The position numbers were made by a program, and so were the translations under genes. 64,000 nucleotides of DNA, from contig NZ_FNGG01000001.1 of the NCBI RefSeq assembly GCF_900102915.1, positions 744,001-808,000 of the forward strand, given 5' to 3'. This document shows, in pieces, positions 26,667 to 34,889 of the stretch (position 1 is its first letter; each line of letters begins with the position of its first letter). The notes under the pieces were generated by a model that saw only the letters and a list, made by a program, of their open reading frames with translations, was not told the origin of the DNA and searched no databases. Source of the DNA: Salinimicrobium catena. Lineage in GTDB: Bacteria; Bacteroidota; Bacteroidia; Flavobacteriales; Flavobacteriaceae.

Positions 26667-29189
26667 AGAAGCATTTGGGGTAAAGCCCAAAGAGGTATTG
26701 TTGACCTCCACGGCCTCCTGGGGGGAATTCTCGTTCACCCTGTAATAGCGGTTGATGATGTTCTTGCGGTCCAGCAGATTTTGGATCCCCAGCCCAATGG
26801 TAAGCGTTCCTGAATTTTCGAATTCCATTTTATAAGAGGAGGAAAGGTCTACCCTGAAGAAGGAAGGCAAAACAGCGGCGTTTGGGGTAGTGTAATTCAC
26901 CACCCAGTTATTTCCCTCCCGCCTGGTCTCATCGCTTTCCACCGGCCTGGTATACGGCTTTCCGCTTCGCAGATAACCGCCCGCCGAAAATTTGAAATTC
27001 CGGTAAGAATAATTTGCAGCCAGGGAAACAGAATGCCTTATGTCAAAATTGTTCGGAAAAGTTGAAGGAGTGAGTTCTTCAAAGGTATAATCGTTCTTGC
27101 CAAAAGTATAATTAAGGTAGGTGTGTAGCGCCCTGGTCTTTTTGTTGATGAGCACTTCAAAACCTTTTGCGGTATAGCTGCCCGAGGTTCTTATAAACTC
27201 ATGCTGGTCCTGGAATCCCTGGTTGGAGGTGCTGATTCCTTCTACAAATTTGTAGTAAGCCTCCAGATCTAAATACCAGCCTCTGGCTTTAAAATCAAAG
27301 CCGGCAGAAACCTGTTTGCTCTTTATGATGGGATAGGTCTCATTATCGGCCAGGATCCATCTGCGGTTCTCCACTCCCAGAAAATCCTCCTGCAGATCGA
27401 TTATCTGGCTGGTGGTCTGACTTTTTACTTCGGCCAGGGTTTTAAAGGATACTTTCCTTCCCAGTTCCTGGTTGAAACTAAGCCTGGGTTCCACAAGAAA
27501 TTCTTTGAATTTGGAAATATAGTTCAGCCGCAAGCCCCCTCTCAAAAACGTAGTTTCTCCGGAATAGTTTCCTTCCGCATAAACAGCGTTATTTCTGATG
27601 ACATTTTTAATGGTGCTGCTAAAGAACGGGTTGTTCAGGTTTTCAATATTGGAAACTCCGACTTCAGAGAACTGATATCCGCTGAAAAGTTGAAAGTAAG
27701 GTGTAAATGTTTTGGTGGTTTTCAGTTTAAAGCCGGTTTCCAGCACTTCGTTCTCCTGGATAAGGCGCTGATCCACGTTGACAGAGTGGTTCATGGCCTC
27801 CAGCCTGTAATGCGTGAGGTAAGTAATGGCTTCAGTAGAAAAGCTGCTGCTCCAGTCTGCTTTCCAGGTTCCGCCCAATGCCAGGTTGTCTTGCCCCAGA
27901 TTGCTTCTGCGCGTTTCTTCGGAAGAAGAGTTAAGCTCGGTGTAGCCCAGTTCGTTGTGCACCTGCATCAGGGAAAAACGGAATTTCTGGGCCTCGTTCA
28001 GATCATACAGAAGTTTAAGGCTGGTGTCGTAATAGCTGAAATTAGAATCCTCGAAATTCTCATCATCTGAGCTGAAGGCGATCTCAGAATCCTGAAAAGT
28101 GCGGGAAAAATAATTATTGTAGGTAGGAGTGTTGACAAAGTCATTTATGGATCTTCTCCCGGAAACCTGAAGCTCCAGTTTTTCGGAAACCGGAACCTGC
28201 AAAAAGGCGTCGGCGCTTACTAAGTTAATTCCGACTCCCCCTGCGAATTCTCCTGAAAGTTCGTCTTTTGAAAAGATCTCTATGGTACCCGATACCCCGT
28301 CGCTCAGCCTGGCGCTGCTCCCGTTCTTGGTCACCAGCACTTCGCTGGTTAGATTAGGATTAAAGGCAGAGATCAGTCCGAAGAAATGGCCTGTGAGATA
28401 CATTTTTATGCCATCAAACAATACCAGGTTCTGGTCGCTGGTTCCTCCACGTATGTTGATGTTAGAAACTGTTTCGTTCACACTTTCCACCCCGGGCAGG
28501 GCTTCGACCGTCTGGAGCACATCGGGTTCTATCTGTCCCGGAAGGGTGCCGAAGCGTGCGGTGTTGATAAATGTGGAACCGTCATGCTTCTTGCTGATCC
28601 CCGACGTGAGGTAGTTGACGACAATGGCTTCCTGTAGGGCAACTATAGATGGTTCTAAGAAAATAGTGGAGCAATCCTCTCCAGGGGCAGTGGCCTTGAC
28701 AAGTGTTTCCCTGTAGCCTAAAAACCGGATAATAAATTCGGTTCCTTCAGTGATCCCCGAAAAACTGAATTTTCCATTGGCATTGGTGACGGTGTAATCT
28801 AAACCATCTGCAGCTTGCACAGTAGCTCCCTGTAGAGGTTCTCCTGTCTGACTGTCCACGATGATTCCGCAGTAATCAATGATCGCGGGGGAGTAGGTGA
28901 TGGCGATATAGCGTTCGTCAAGCACCTCAAAGTTCAATACGGTTTGAGATTCCAGGTGGTCAATGACCTCCTGCAAGGTGATCTTCGGTTGCGGTTTGGT
29001 TACCTCCAGGCCTGCCAGATCCTGCTCCCGGTAGGAAAAACGTACGTCATATTTCGCTTCCAGGGATGGGAGAAGTTCCTTCAGCAGTACCTTGTCTGGT
29101 ACTTCTTCCTGCGCCTGCAGTGCGCCACAGCAGAATAGAAAAGTGGTGAAAAAGAGAGTGAGCAGCCAATTCCTGGAGCTATTCTTCAT
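26649..29189 (-). CDS. TonB-dependent outer-membrane receptor with STN and carboxypeptidase-like domains
   Basis: 846 residues. Order: signal peptide (to about residue 26), STN/secretin-TonB short domain (~30-105) that contacts FecR, CarboxypepD_reg-like domain (~110-195; GEPLQGATVQ), plug (~215-300, with INIRGGTSDQNLVLFDGIKM in part) and a beta-barrel ending in Phe (ASLRFSF). The STN domain plus the upstream fecR and ECF sigma genes make it a surface-signalling transducer. No SusD partner is present, so the substrate is open; iron chelates or other small ligands are possible. The ATG overlaps the fecR stop by 11 nt. Confidence 0.93.
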   Translation of the reverse strand: MKNSSRNWLLTLFFTTFLFCCGALQAQEEVPDKVLLKELLPSLEAKYDVRFSYREQDLAGLEVTKPQPKITLQEVIDHLESQTVLNFEVLDERYIAITYSPAIIDYCGIIVDSQTGEPLQGATVQAADGLDYTVTNANGKFSFSGITEGTEFIIRFLGYRETLVKATAPGEDCSTIFLEPSIVALQEAIVVNYLTSGISKKHDGSTFINTARFGTLPGQIEPDVLQTVEALPGVESVNETVSNINIRGGTSDQNLVLFDGIKMYLTGHFFGLISAFNPNLTSEVLVTKNGSSARLSDGVSGTIEIFSKDELSGEFAGGVGINLVSADAFLQVPVSEKLELQVSGRRSINDFVNTPTYNNYFSRTFQDSEIAFSSDDENFEDSNFSYYDTSLKLLYDLNEAQKFRFSLMQVHNELGYTELNSSSEETRRSNLGQDNLALGGTWKADWSSSFSTEAITYLTHYRLEAMNHSVNVDQRLIQENEVLETGFKLKTTKTFTPYFQLFSGYQFSEVGVSNIENLNNPFFSSTIKNVIRNNAVYAEGNYSGETTFLRGGLRLNYISKFKEFLVEPRLSFNQELGRKVSFKTLAEVKSQTTSQIIDLQEDFLGVENRRWILADNETYPIIKSKQVSAGFDFKARGWYLDLEAYYKFVEGISTSNQGFQDQHEFIRTSGSYTAKGFEVLINKKTRALHTYLNYTFGKNDYTFEELTPSTFPNNFDIRHSVSLAANYSYRNFKFSAGGYLRSGKPYTRPVESDETRREGNNWVVNYTTPNAAVLPSFFRVDLSSSYKMEFENSGTLTIGLGIQNLLDRKNIINRYYRVNENSPQEAVEVNNTSLGFTPNASLRFSF

Positions 29190-30087
29190 ACAAAATGACT
29201 TTCTGGGCAGAAACGATCTTGTACTCGATTTTCAAAGGAATCGTAATGGCTTTAAGGGCGATCTCCTTGTTCTTATGGCTAAAGCTGCCCGTAAAGCGCT
29301 GGCTTAGATCTACATTCCTGGTTTCAATCTTCACATCAAACTGTCGTTCCAGTTCGGTGACCACCTGGATAAAAGGGACTGCATCAAAATAGGATTCATT
29401 TACGGTCCAACCGGGGTTATTGCCTTCAAAAGCCTTCACTCCTAAAACATCTCCGGCTACGACCTTGACCGAACTCCCTTTTTGCAGAATGATCTCCCTG
29501 TTCGAAACATTCACCTTTACCGCTCCTTTATAACAGTAAACCTCAAAATAATCTTTTCTGTCCTTCACATTGAACTTTGTTCCGAGTACAGATACCTCCC
29601 CCTGATCGGTCTCCACTGTGAATTTCTTTCCTTTTTCAACTTCAAAGAAAGCTTCTCCTTCCAGCTGCAATTTCCTTTGTTTTTCCCATTTCGAAGGCCT
29701 GTATTTAAGACGGGAATCGGCGTTAAGCTTTACCACTGAATTATCTGGAAGCTCTACCACGGCGATCTCAGAATTCTGAGTAGTGATCACTTCGGGCCTG
29801 TTCATTAAGAAAAATATTCCGGAGGAAATGATGACCACCAGTACGGCTGCGATCTTATAGTATTTTGAGAAGTTAAGTTTCTTTACCGGCGTTTCTTTAG
29901 GCGCAGACAATCTTGCTTTAAGGTCTTGCAGAGCCTTTTGTTCATCGAATTGAGGCCTCTTAAACTTTGAAGCATTTTCAACAATTGGTTTGTATGCCTG
30001 GTAGTCAGAGGTTTTTTTGAATTCCTCCAGTTCGCGGGCGTCGAGCTCATTGTTGAGCCATTTTGATATGAGGTCCTTGTTTTCCAT
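29179..30087 (-). CDS. FecR-family anti-sigma factor
   Basis: 302 residues. An N-terminal cytosolic region (MENKDLISKWLNNELDARE) typical of Bacteroidota FecR, one membrane helix (about residues 80-96), a periplasmic FecR domain (VKLNADSRLKY; GEAFFEVEKG; VLGTKFNV) and a C-terminal DUF4974 region. It should hold the sigma factor at 30147-30656 inactive until the receptor binds ligand. A GGGTAGGGT/TTGTTTTAT promoter lies immediately upstream, so the fecR-receptor operon can be transcribed separately from the sigma gene and be auto-induced. Confidence 0.93.
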   Translation of the reverse strand: MENKDLISKWLNNELDARELEEFKKTSDYQAYKPIVENASKFKRPQFDEQKALQDLKARLSAPKETPVKKLNFSKYYKIAAVLVVIISSGIFFLMNRPEVITTQNSEIAVVELPDNSVVKLNADSRLKYRPSKWEKQRKLQLEGEAFFEVEKGKKFTVETDQGEVSVLGTKFNVKDRKDYFEVYCYKGAVKVNVSNREIILQKGSSVKVVAGDVLGVKAFEGNNPGWTVNESYFDAVPFIQVVTELERQFDVKIETRNVDLSQRFTGSFSHKNKEIALKAITIPLKIEYKIVSAQKVILYEE

Positions 30088-30097
30088 GTTTCTGTAG

Positions 30098-30129
30098 ATA
30101 AAACAACTAAGAAGAGTTTTACCCTACCC
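30098..30129 (-). promoter_or_regulatory. Predicted ECF promoter of the fecR-receptor operon
   Basis: On the minus strand GGGTAGGGT (30129-30121), 14 nt, then TTGTTTTAT (30106-30098). The same two boxes at the same spacing occur at 30713-30744 and 31699-31730. The ATG of fecR is 10 nt downstream, so the leader would be extremely short. Confidence 0.7.
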
Positions 30130-30146
30130 GCAAAATGATAAAAAAA

Positions 30147-30656
30147 TTAAAAGTTATCCAACCTCGAACGCAGCTTTTTCAAGGCGCCCATCATTCTTTT
30201 CTCTACTGCTTTTTCCGAAATATCTAAAAGTTCGGCGATTTCCCGGTATTTTTTTCCGTCTATCCTGTTCATGAGGAACACTTCCCGCTGGGCTTCGGTA
30301 AGATCGGCGATGGCATTTTCAAGTTGTTCCATATACTCTTTTTCCTGCAGCACGAACTGAGGATCTTCGGCTGTGCCAGCTGCTGCCGGTTGCTGTTGGG
30401 CGTAAGCTAGTTTAACTTTTTGGTGCTTTACAACGTTCAGGAAAAGATTATTGGCAGTGGTGAAGAGATAGCTTTTGGCTTTCTCAATCTGAATCTTTCC
30501 GCAGTTCTGAAAAATCTTGACAAAGGCTTCCTGTACAAGGTCCATAGCCTGGTCTTCGTCACCCGATTTGTAATACATGAAGTTGTAAAGATCCCGGGAA
30601 TATTTTAAGTAAAAACCGTTGAAAACCTTATCGTTACATAAATTCTCTTGAGGCAT
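30147..30656 (-). CDS. ECF RNA polymerase sigma factor (FecI-like)
   Basis: 169 residues with sigma region 2 (YSRDLYNFMYYKSGDEDQAMDLVQEAFVK, in part) and region 4 (LTEAQREVFLMNRIDGKKYREIAELLDIS, in part). It lacks the extra domains of long ECF groups. The partner anti-sigma factor and receptor lie directly downstream. I infer that it reads the three GGGTAGGGT promoters in this locus. Its own 5' region (30657-30712) shows no perfect housekeeping -7 box. Confidence 0.93.
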   Translation of the reverse strand: MPQENLCNDKVFNGFYLKYSRDLYNFMYYKSGDEDQAMDLVQEAFVKIFQNCGKIQIEKAKSYLFTTANNLFLNVVKHQKVKLAYAQQQPAAAGTAEDPQFVLQEKEYMEQLENAIADLTEAQREVFLMNRIDGKKYREIAELLDISEKAVEKRMMGALKKLRSRLDNF

Positions 30657-30712
30657 CTATAGGGGGCTTGAATAATATAACGGGTCAAAACTATTTATTT
30701 TTTTACGGAGGA

Positions 30713-30744
30713 GGGTAGGGTTAACTTTCTTTTAACTGTTATAT
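30713..30744 (+). promoter_or_regulatory. Predicted ECF promoter of the first DUF4382 lipoprotein gene
   Basis: GGGTAGGGT (30713-30721), 14 nt, CTGTTATAT (30736-30744), then TATAGAA. Similarity to the fecR promoter extends beyond the boxes. The ATG lies 69 nt downstream. Confidence 0.7.
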
Positions 30745-30813
30745 GTATAGAATGGTGTGATTTCTTAAAATAGGAGATCAGCCAAAATTACATTTTAACC
30801 CAAATCATTAATT

Positions 30814-31587
30814 ATGAAAAATGTTTTCAAACTATTTACCTGCCTGGCTGTCATAGGACTTGCCTTCACTAGTTGTTCAACAGACGATTCCAAAGAAGGA
30901 GCCGGATTTAGCGTTAAACTGGTTGACGCTCCCGGAGATTACGAAAAAGTACTTGTAGATGTTCAGGCCATTGAGGTGATCCTTGACGGGGAAGCCCATG
31001 AACTCCCTGTTGCCGAACCTGGGGTCTATGATCTGCTGGAGCTTACCGGGGGAGTAAGCGCCATGCTGGTAGAAACCGTGCTTCCTGCCGGAAAAATGAG
31101 TCAGATGAGACTTATTTTAGGAGAAGAGAACTCGGTTGTGGCCAACGGGGATACTCTTGAACTTAAAACTCCAAGCGCGCAACAATCCGGACTAAAACTG
31201 AACGTACACCAGGAACTTCAGTCGGGAATTCTTTATAATTTCATCCTTGACTTCAACGTCGCGAAGTCTGTGGTGGAAGCTCCAGGGGAAGGTTTGATCC
31301 TGAAGCCTGTGCTAAGAGCTACTCTTGAAGCTCAAAGCGGAGCGATCTCAGGAGTTGTGACTCCGGCCGAAGTTCAGAGTCTTGTTACTGCAAAGCAGGA
31401 CAGCCTTGAAATCTCCGCGCACACTACCCCGGATACTGGAGCCTTCTTATTATATGGTGTGCCTGCCGGTACCTACCAGGTGACTGTAACGCCAGATTCT
31501 ACTTCAGGTTTTTCCCCTGTGATTATAGAAGATGTTGTGGTTCAAAAAGGAACTATAAAAGATCTTGGCTCTGTTTCCCTGGAGTAA
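30814..31587 (+). CDS. DUF4382 lipoprotein with carboxypeptidase-like C-terminal domain
   Basis: 257 residues. Lipobox FTSC (Cys21) followed by STDD. Residues ~30-165 match DUF4382 (VKLVDAPGDYEKVLVDVQAIEV in part; VLPAGKMSQMRLIL; ILDFNVAKSVV). The C-terminal ~85 residues (GAISGVVTPAE...YGVPAGTYQVTV) look like a CarboxypepD_reg/DUF2012 beta-sandwich. Function unknown; probably surface-exposed. It diverges from the ECF sigma gene and carries the predicted ECF promoter, so it is likely induced together with the receptor and may bind or process the same ligand. Confidence 0.85.
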   Translation: MKNVFKLFTCLAVIGLAFTSCSTDDSKEGAGFSVKLVDAPGDYEKVLVDVQAIEVILDGEAHELPVAEPGVYDLLELTGGVSAMLVETVLPAGKMSQMRLILGEENSVVANGDTLELKTPSAQQSGLKLNVHQELQSGILYNFILDFNVAKSVVEAPGEGLILKPVLRATLEAQSGAISGVVTPAEVQSLVTAKQDSLEISAHTTPDTGAFLLYGVPAGTYQVTVTPDSTSGFSPVIIEDVVVQKGTIKDLGSVSLE

Positions 31588-31612
31588 AAATATTGGACTT
31601 GACCTGCTTTTT

Positions 31613-31648
31613 AAAAAGGGTGGTAACCGTTGGTTGCTGCCCTTTTTC
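31613..31648 (+). terminator. Candidate terminator after the first DUF4382 gene
   Basis: AAAAAGGG (31613-31620) and CCCTTTTT (31640-31647) form an 8-bp stem around a 19-nt loop. The T residues are part of the stem, so efficiency is uncertain. Confidence 0.5.
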
Positions 31649-31698
31649 AGTCTATAGAGCTGAAAAAGAGAAATAAAATAAATTTTTTTTCGGGTTAG

Positions 31699-31730
31699 GG
31701 GTAGGGTAAATGAAAGCAGGGTTGTTTTAT
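31699..31730 (+). promoter_or_regulatory. Predicted ECF promoter of the tandem-repeat lipoprotein gene
   Basis: GGGTAGGGT (31699-31707), 14 nt, TTGTTTTAT (31722-31730); the -10-like box is identical to that of fecR. An in-frame ATG at 31710 lies inside this promoter, so translation should start at 31767 instead. Confidence 0.7.
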
Positions 31731-31766
31731 TACCAGAACAAGCAATTGGAACAGCAATTAAAAGTG

Positions 31767-32438
31767 ATGAAAAATTTTCTGAACATATACCTTCTTATTC
31801 TCGGCCTGTTGGTTGTAGCCTGCCAGACCGAAAAGCACGAAGTGCTTACTGAAGAGAACTCGGTTAGCTTTACAGAAGGTTCAGAGTTTTACAACCTGGT
31901 AGAGCGCAGTGCTATGCATGACGGGTCACAGGACGATGAGCTGGATCAAAGCCCTTGCTTCTCAATAAGTTTTCCCTATAAGGTCATCCTTGAAGGCGTG
32001 GAGATTAGAATAGCCTCTTTGGCCGATCTTATGGTTGTGCTCAGCAGGACGGGGAACGGCGGATTGGAAAGTATTGAGCTTGTTTTTCCGGTAGCTGTAA
32101 CCACCTCTTCTTATGAAAAGATAAGCGTAAGCAGTTGGGAAGAGCTAAGAGAGCTGCAGGAAAGCTGTGTGGCGGAGATCGCAGCCAACGCGGCGCCCAT
32201 AACCTGTGCCGCCATAGAATTTCCGGTGAAGATGCTGGTCTACAATACAAATACACAGGAAACCACTTCAGCTAACCTGGCAAATAAACAGCAGCTGTAT
32301 GTTTTCCTTCAGAATAAAGCGCCTCACGAGGTCCTTAGCTTTGAATACCCTGTCACTGTTTCCTTTGAAGGAAGTTCAGAAATGGAGGTGAACAACAGTA
32401 TGGAACTCAGGAACGCTTTAAGAACCTGCAATAATTAA
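31767..32438 (+). CDS. Lipoprotein with four short internal repeats
   Basis: 223 residues from ATG 31767, which gives a proper lipoprotein signal (LLVVAC, Cys19); an upstream ATG at 31710 would add 19 residues ahead of it and lies within the promoter. The mature part has four related units of ~35 residues, each with a strand containing FPxxV and a later hydrophobic helix (ISFPYKVILEG/LADLMVVL; LVFPVAVTT/WEELRELQ; IEFPVKMLV/QQLYVFLQ; FEYPVTVSF/MELRNALR), with Cys at unit ends. I do not recognise a named family. It is part of the predicted ECF regulon, between two DUF4382 genes. Confidence 0.8.
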   Translation: MKNFLNIYLLILGLLVVACQTEKHEVLTEENSVSFTEGSEFYNLVERSAMHDGSQDDELDQSPCFSISFPYKVILEGVEIRIASLADLMVVLSRTGNGGLESIELVFPVAVTTSSYEKISVSSWEELRELQESCVAEIAANAAPITCAAIEFPVKMLVYNTNTQETTSANLANKQQLYVFLQNKAPHEVLSFEYPVTVSFEGSSEMEVNNSMELRNALRTCNN

Positions 32439-32467
32439 TCTCTAAACTTAATCTAAATAGTTAAACC

Positions 32468-32488
32468 GTGGCAGGTCAAAACTGCCAC
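32468..32488 (+). other. Perfect 7-bp hairpin between two lipoprotein genes
   Basis: GTGGCAG, 7-nt loop, CTGCCAC. No T run follows, so it is not a classical terminator; it may be a processing or stability element in the message. Confidence 0.45.
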
Positions 32489-32502
32489 ACAAATCAAATG
32501 TT

Positions 32503-33453
32503 ATGAATTACAGAAATTTATTCAAAGTCGGATTTTTACTTTTTTCAATGCTTTTTATCGTCTCCTGCTCAAAAGATGAGGATGATAACACAGAGCCTTC
32601 TGCAGAAACTTATAACACCACTGTAGAAGTTACCGATGCCCCCATAGATAATGCAGAGGTAAAGGGAGCTTTTGTGACCATTACCAATATTAAGATCAAC
32701 GGGAAAGCCTTGGAAGGATTCAATACCACAACCGTAGATCTGCTGGCATATCAAAATGGTGAAACATTGCCTCTGGGCGATGTTGATCTTGAAGCAGGTG
32801 CCACTTCAACTATTGTTGTTGAGCTTTCTAATGATGCTGATGATAAGGGAGAAGCTGTGGCAAATTACATCTTATTAGAAGGTGGTGAGAAAGTTGAACT
32901 GGCTTTAGGAACTACCGAAATTGTCTTAACAGATGCCGCTGAGGTCGTTGCAGGCGCGAATAATGCTATCGTACTTGATTTTGATCTTAGAAAAATGATC
33001 GCTGCCGAGGGAGAAGGTTATAAATTTGTATCGGGAAGTGATCTTCAAGGGAGTATTCGTGCCGTAAACAGGGTTAATGCTGGTGCCATAGCAGGAACAG
33101 TAGAAGATTCAAACGATACTGCTGAAACTATTGTGGTTTACGCTTATGAAAAAGGAAAATACTCAGCTGATCAGGCTAACGAAAACGCCAGTGGAGTTGC
33201 ATTTTCAGGTGCTGTGAACAGCGCTGTGGTGAGTGAAACTAATGGCAGCTACTCTCTAAATTTCCTTGAAGAAGGTGAATATGAACTTCATTACGCTGCT
33301 TATGAGCAGGATGAGACTACCGGAGAAATGACCTTTAAAGGAATGTTAGCAGTTACCGCAGCTACTGGTTTAGATTTTGAAATCTTAGGATTAAGTATCG
33401 CTGCTAGGAGTACTACTAAAGCAGATGTTGTTGTTACCGGAATGAAGCAATAA
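32503..33453 (+). CDS. DUF4382 lipoprotein (second copy)
   Basis: 316 residues. Lipobox IVSC (Cys22) followed by SKDEDD, a strongly acidic stretch that fits surface export. Residues ~35-190 match DUF4382 (VEVTDAPIDNAEVKGAFVTI in part; IVLDFDLRKMIA). The C-terminal part (GAIAGTVEDSNDTAETIVVYAYEKG in pieces; GSYSLNFLEEGEYELHYAAY) is carboxypeptidase-regulatory-like. It shares its plan with the protein at 30814. No ECF-type promoter was found directly before it, so it is probably read from the promoter at 31699. Confidence 0.85.
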   Translation: MNYRNLFKVGFLLFSMLFIVSCSKDEDDNTEPSAETYNTTVEVTDAPIDNAEVKGAFVTITNIKINGKALEGFNTTTVDLLAYQNGETLPLGDVDLEAGATSTIVVELSNDADDKGEAVANYILLEGGEKVELALGTTEIVLTDAAEVVAGANNAIVLDFDLRKMIAAEGEGYKFVSGSDLQGSIRAVNRVNAGAIAGTVEDSNDTAETIVVYAYEKGKYSADQANENASGVAFSGAVNSAVVSETNGSYSLNFLEEGEYELHYAAYEQDETTGEMTFKGMLAVTAATGLDFEILGLSIAARSTTKADVVVTGMKQ

Positions 33454-33473
33454 TTAGAATTAGAGTTTTATAG

Positions 33474-33502
33474 AAAAGCCCCTCCACTTGAGGGGCTTTT
33501 TT
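33474..33502 (+). terminator. Intrinsic terminator after the DUF4382 locus
   Basis: AAAAGCCCCTC and GAGGGGCTTTT form an 11-bp stem with loop CACTT, followed by T residues. Confidence 0.92.
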
Positions 33503-33514
33503 ATGCCGTTTCTT

Positions 33515-33522
33515 TAGCTTTG
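33515..33522 (+). promoter_or_regulatory. -7 box (TAGCTTTG) before bioA
   Basis: Perfect TAnnTTTG, 21 nt before the ATG at 33544. An in-frame TTG at 33520 falls inside the box and is not a likely start. Confidence 0.6.
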
Positions 33523-33543
33523 CCTTCTGAAAGACCAGATCTT

Positions 33544-34824
33544 ATGAAGAAGGAAAATTTATCTCTCGCGCAAAGAGATCAAAAACACTTGTGGCACCCC
33601 CTCACCCAACACAAAACTTCGGGCAAAATGCTGCCCATTGTAAAGGCGATGGGAGCTTCCCTTTTTGATGATAAGGGCAAGGAATACATTGACGGCATTG
33701 CCAGCTGGTATACGGCAGTGTATGGACATTGCAACAAAAAGATCACCCAAAGGGTCGCCGCCCAGATGCAGCAGCTGGACCAGGTCGTGTTTAGCGGGTT
33801 CACTCATGCTCCTGCTATAGAACTTTCCGAAGCTTTGATCAACATCCTCCCGAATAATCAGCAGAAATTATTTTTTAGCGACAACGGTTCTACCGCTACA
33901 GAGATCGGGATAAAAATGGCCTTGCAGTACCATCACAACCAGGGAAATGACCGCAAGGTGATGTTGGCTTTTGAGGAAGGCTTTCACGGAGACACATTCG
34001 GGGCCATGTCAGTTTCGGGATTATCGGTTTATAATGGCGCTTTTGAGGAGCATTTCATAGAAGTAGTACGGCTAGCGGTTCCCATGGGAAATAATAATCG
34101 TGAGGTTTTGGAGCAGCTTCGGGATCTTATTTCTAAATACAATATTGCCGGCTTCATCTACGAACCCCTGGTGCAGGGAGCCGCAGGCATGAAAATGCAT
34201 GATGCCGAAGGGCTAAATACTATACTGAAGGTTTGTAAGCAGAACAATATTATCACCATTGCCGATGAGGTGATGACCGGTTTTGGAAAGACCGGAAAGA
34301 ATTTCGCTTCTGAATACCTGGAAACCAGCCCGGATATCATTTGCATGTCAAAAGCCCTGACTGCCGGACTGCTGCCAATGGCGATCACTTCCTGTACGCA
34401 GGCAATCTTCGACGCCTTCTATTCAGAAGACATTTCAAAAGGGCTTTTTCACGGCCATACCTATACCGCCAATCCGTTGGCTTGTACGGCTGCCCTGGCC
34501 GGATTGGAATTACTCACTTCTAAAGAGATTCAACAGGATATAAAGAGAGTGATGGAATCTCACCAACAATTTGGACAAAGAATAAAAGATCATTCAAAAG
34601 TGAAGAATTTGAGGCAGCTCGGCGTGATCATCGCTTTTGAACTGGACGTGGAAATGGAGCGCTACGGAGACTTACGGAATCAGCTTTTCGCACATTTTAT
34701 GGAAAATGGCGTTTTTCTGCGCCCTCTTGGAAGTACGATTTACATCTCTGCCCCTTACATCATTTCCAAGGTGGAACTGGAAAAAATATATTCTGCCATA
34801 GAAGCTGCGCTTGAAAAGTTTTGA
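33544..34824 (+). CDS. bioA: Adenosylmethionine-8-amino-7-oxononanoate aminotransferase
   Basis: 426 residues from ATG 33544. Class III PLP aminotransferase making 7,8-diaminopelargonate in biotin synthesis. Features: HLWHPLTQH at the N-terminus (the BioA substrate-binding HPxTQ region), GIASWYTAVYGHCN, FFSDNGSTATE, FHGDTFGAMSVSG, and Schiff-base Lys270 in CMSKALTAG. The HTYTANPLACTAALA segment is also typical. It has its own promoter after the terminator that isolates it from the preceding lipoprotein genes. Confidence 0.95.
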   Translation: MKKENLSLAQRDQKHLWHPLTQHKTSGKMLPIVKAMGASLFDDKGKEYIDGIASWYTAVYGHCNKKITQRVAAQMQQLDQVVFSGFTHAPAIELSEALINILPNNQQKLFFSDNGSTATEIGIKMALQYHHNQGNDRKVMLAFEEGFHGDTFGAMSVSGLSVYNGAFEEHFIEVVRLAVPMGNNNREVLEQLRDLISKYNIAGFIYEPLVQGAAGMKMHDAEGLNTILKVCKQNNIITIADEVMTGFGKTGKNFASEYLETSPDIICMSKALTAGLLPMAITSCTQAIFDAFYSEDISKGLFHGHTYTANPLACTAALAGLELLTSKEIQQDIKRVMESHQQFGQRIKDHSKVKNLRQLGVIIAFELDVEMERYGDLRNQLFAHFMENGVFLRPLGSTIYISAPYIISKVELEKIYSAIEAALEKF

Positions 34825-34889
34825 GTCGGCAGTTATTTTTAGCATTTCATATTGCTTATTTCGTATTTTAGACTGAAATTCAGTCTATT

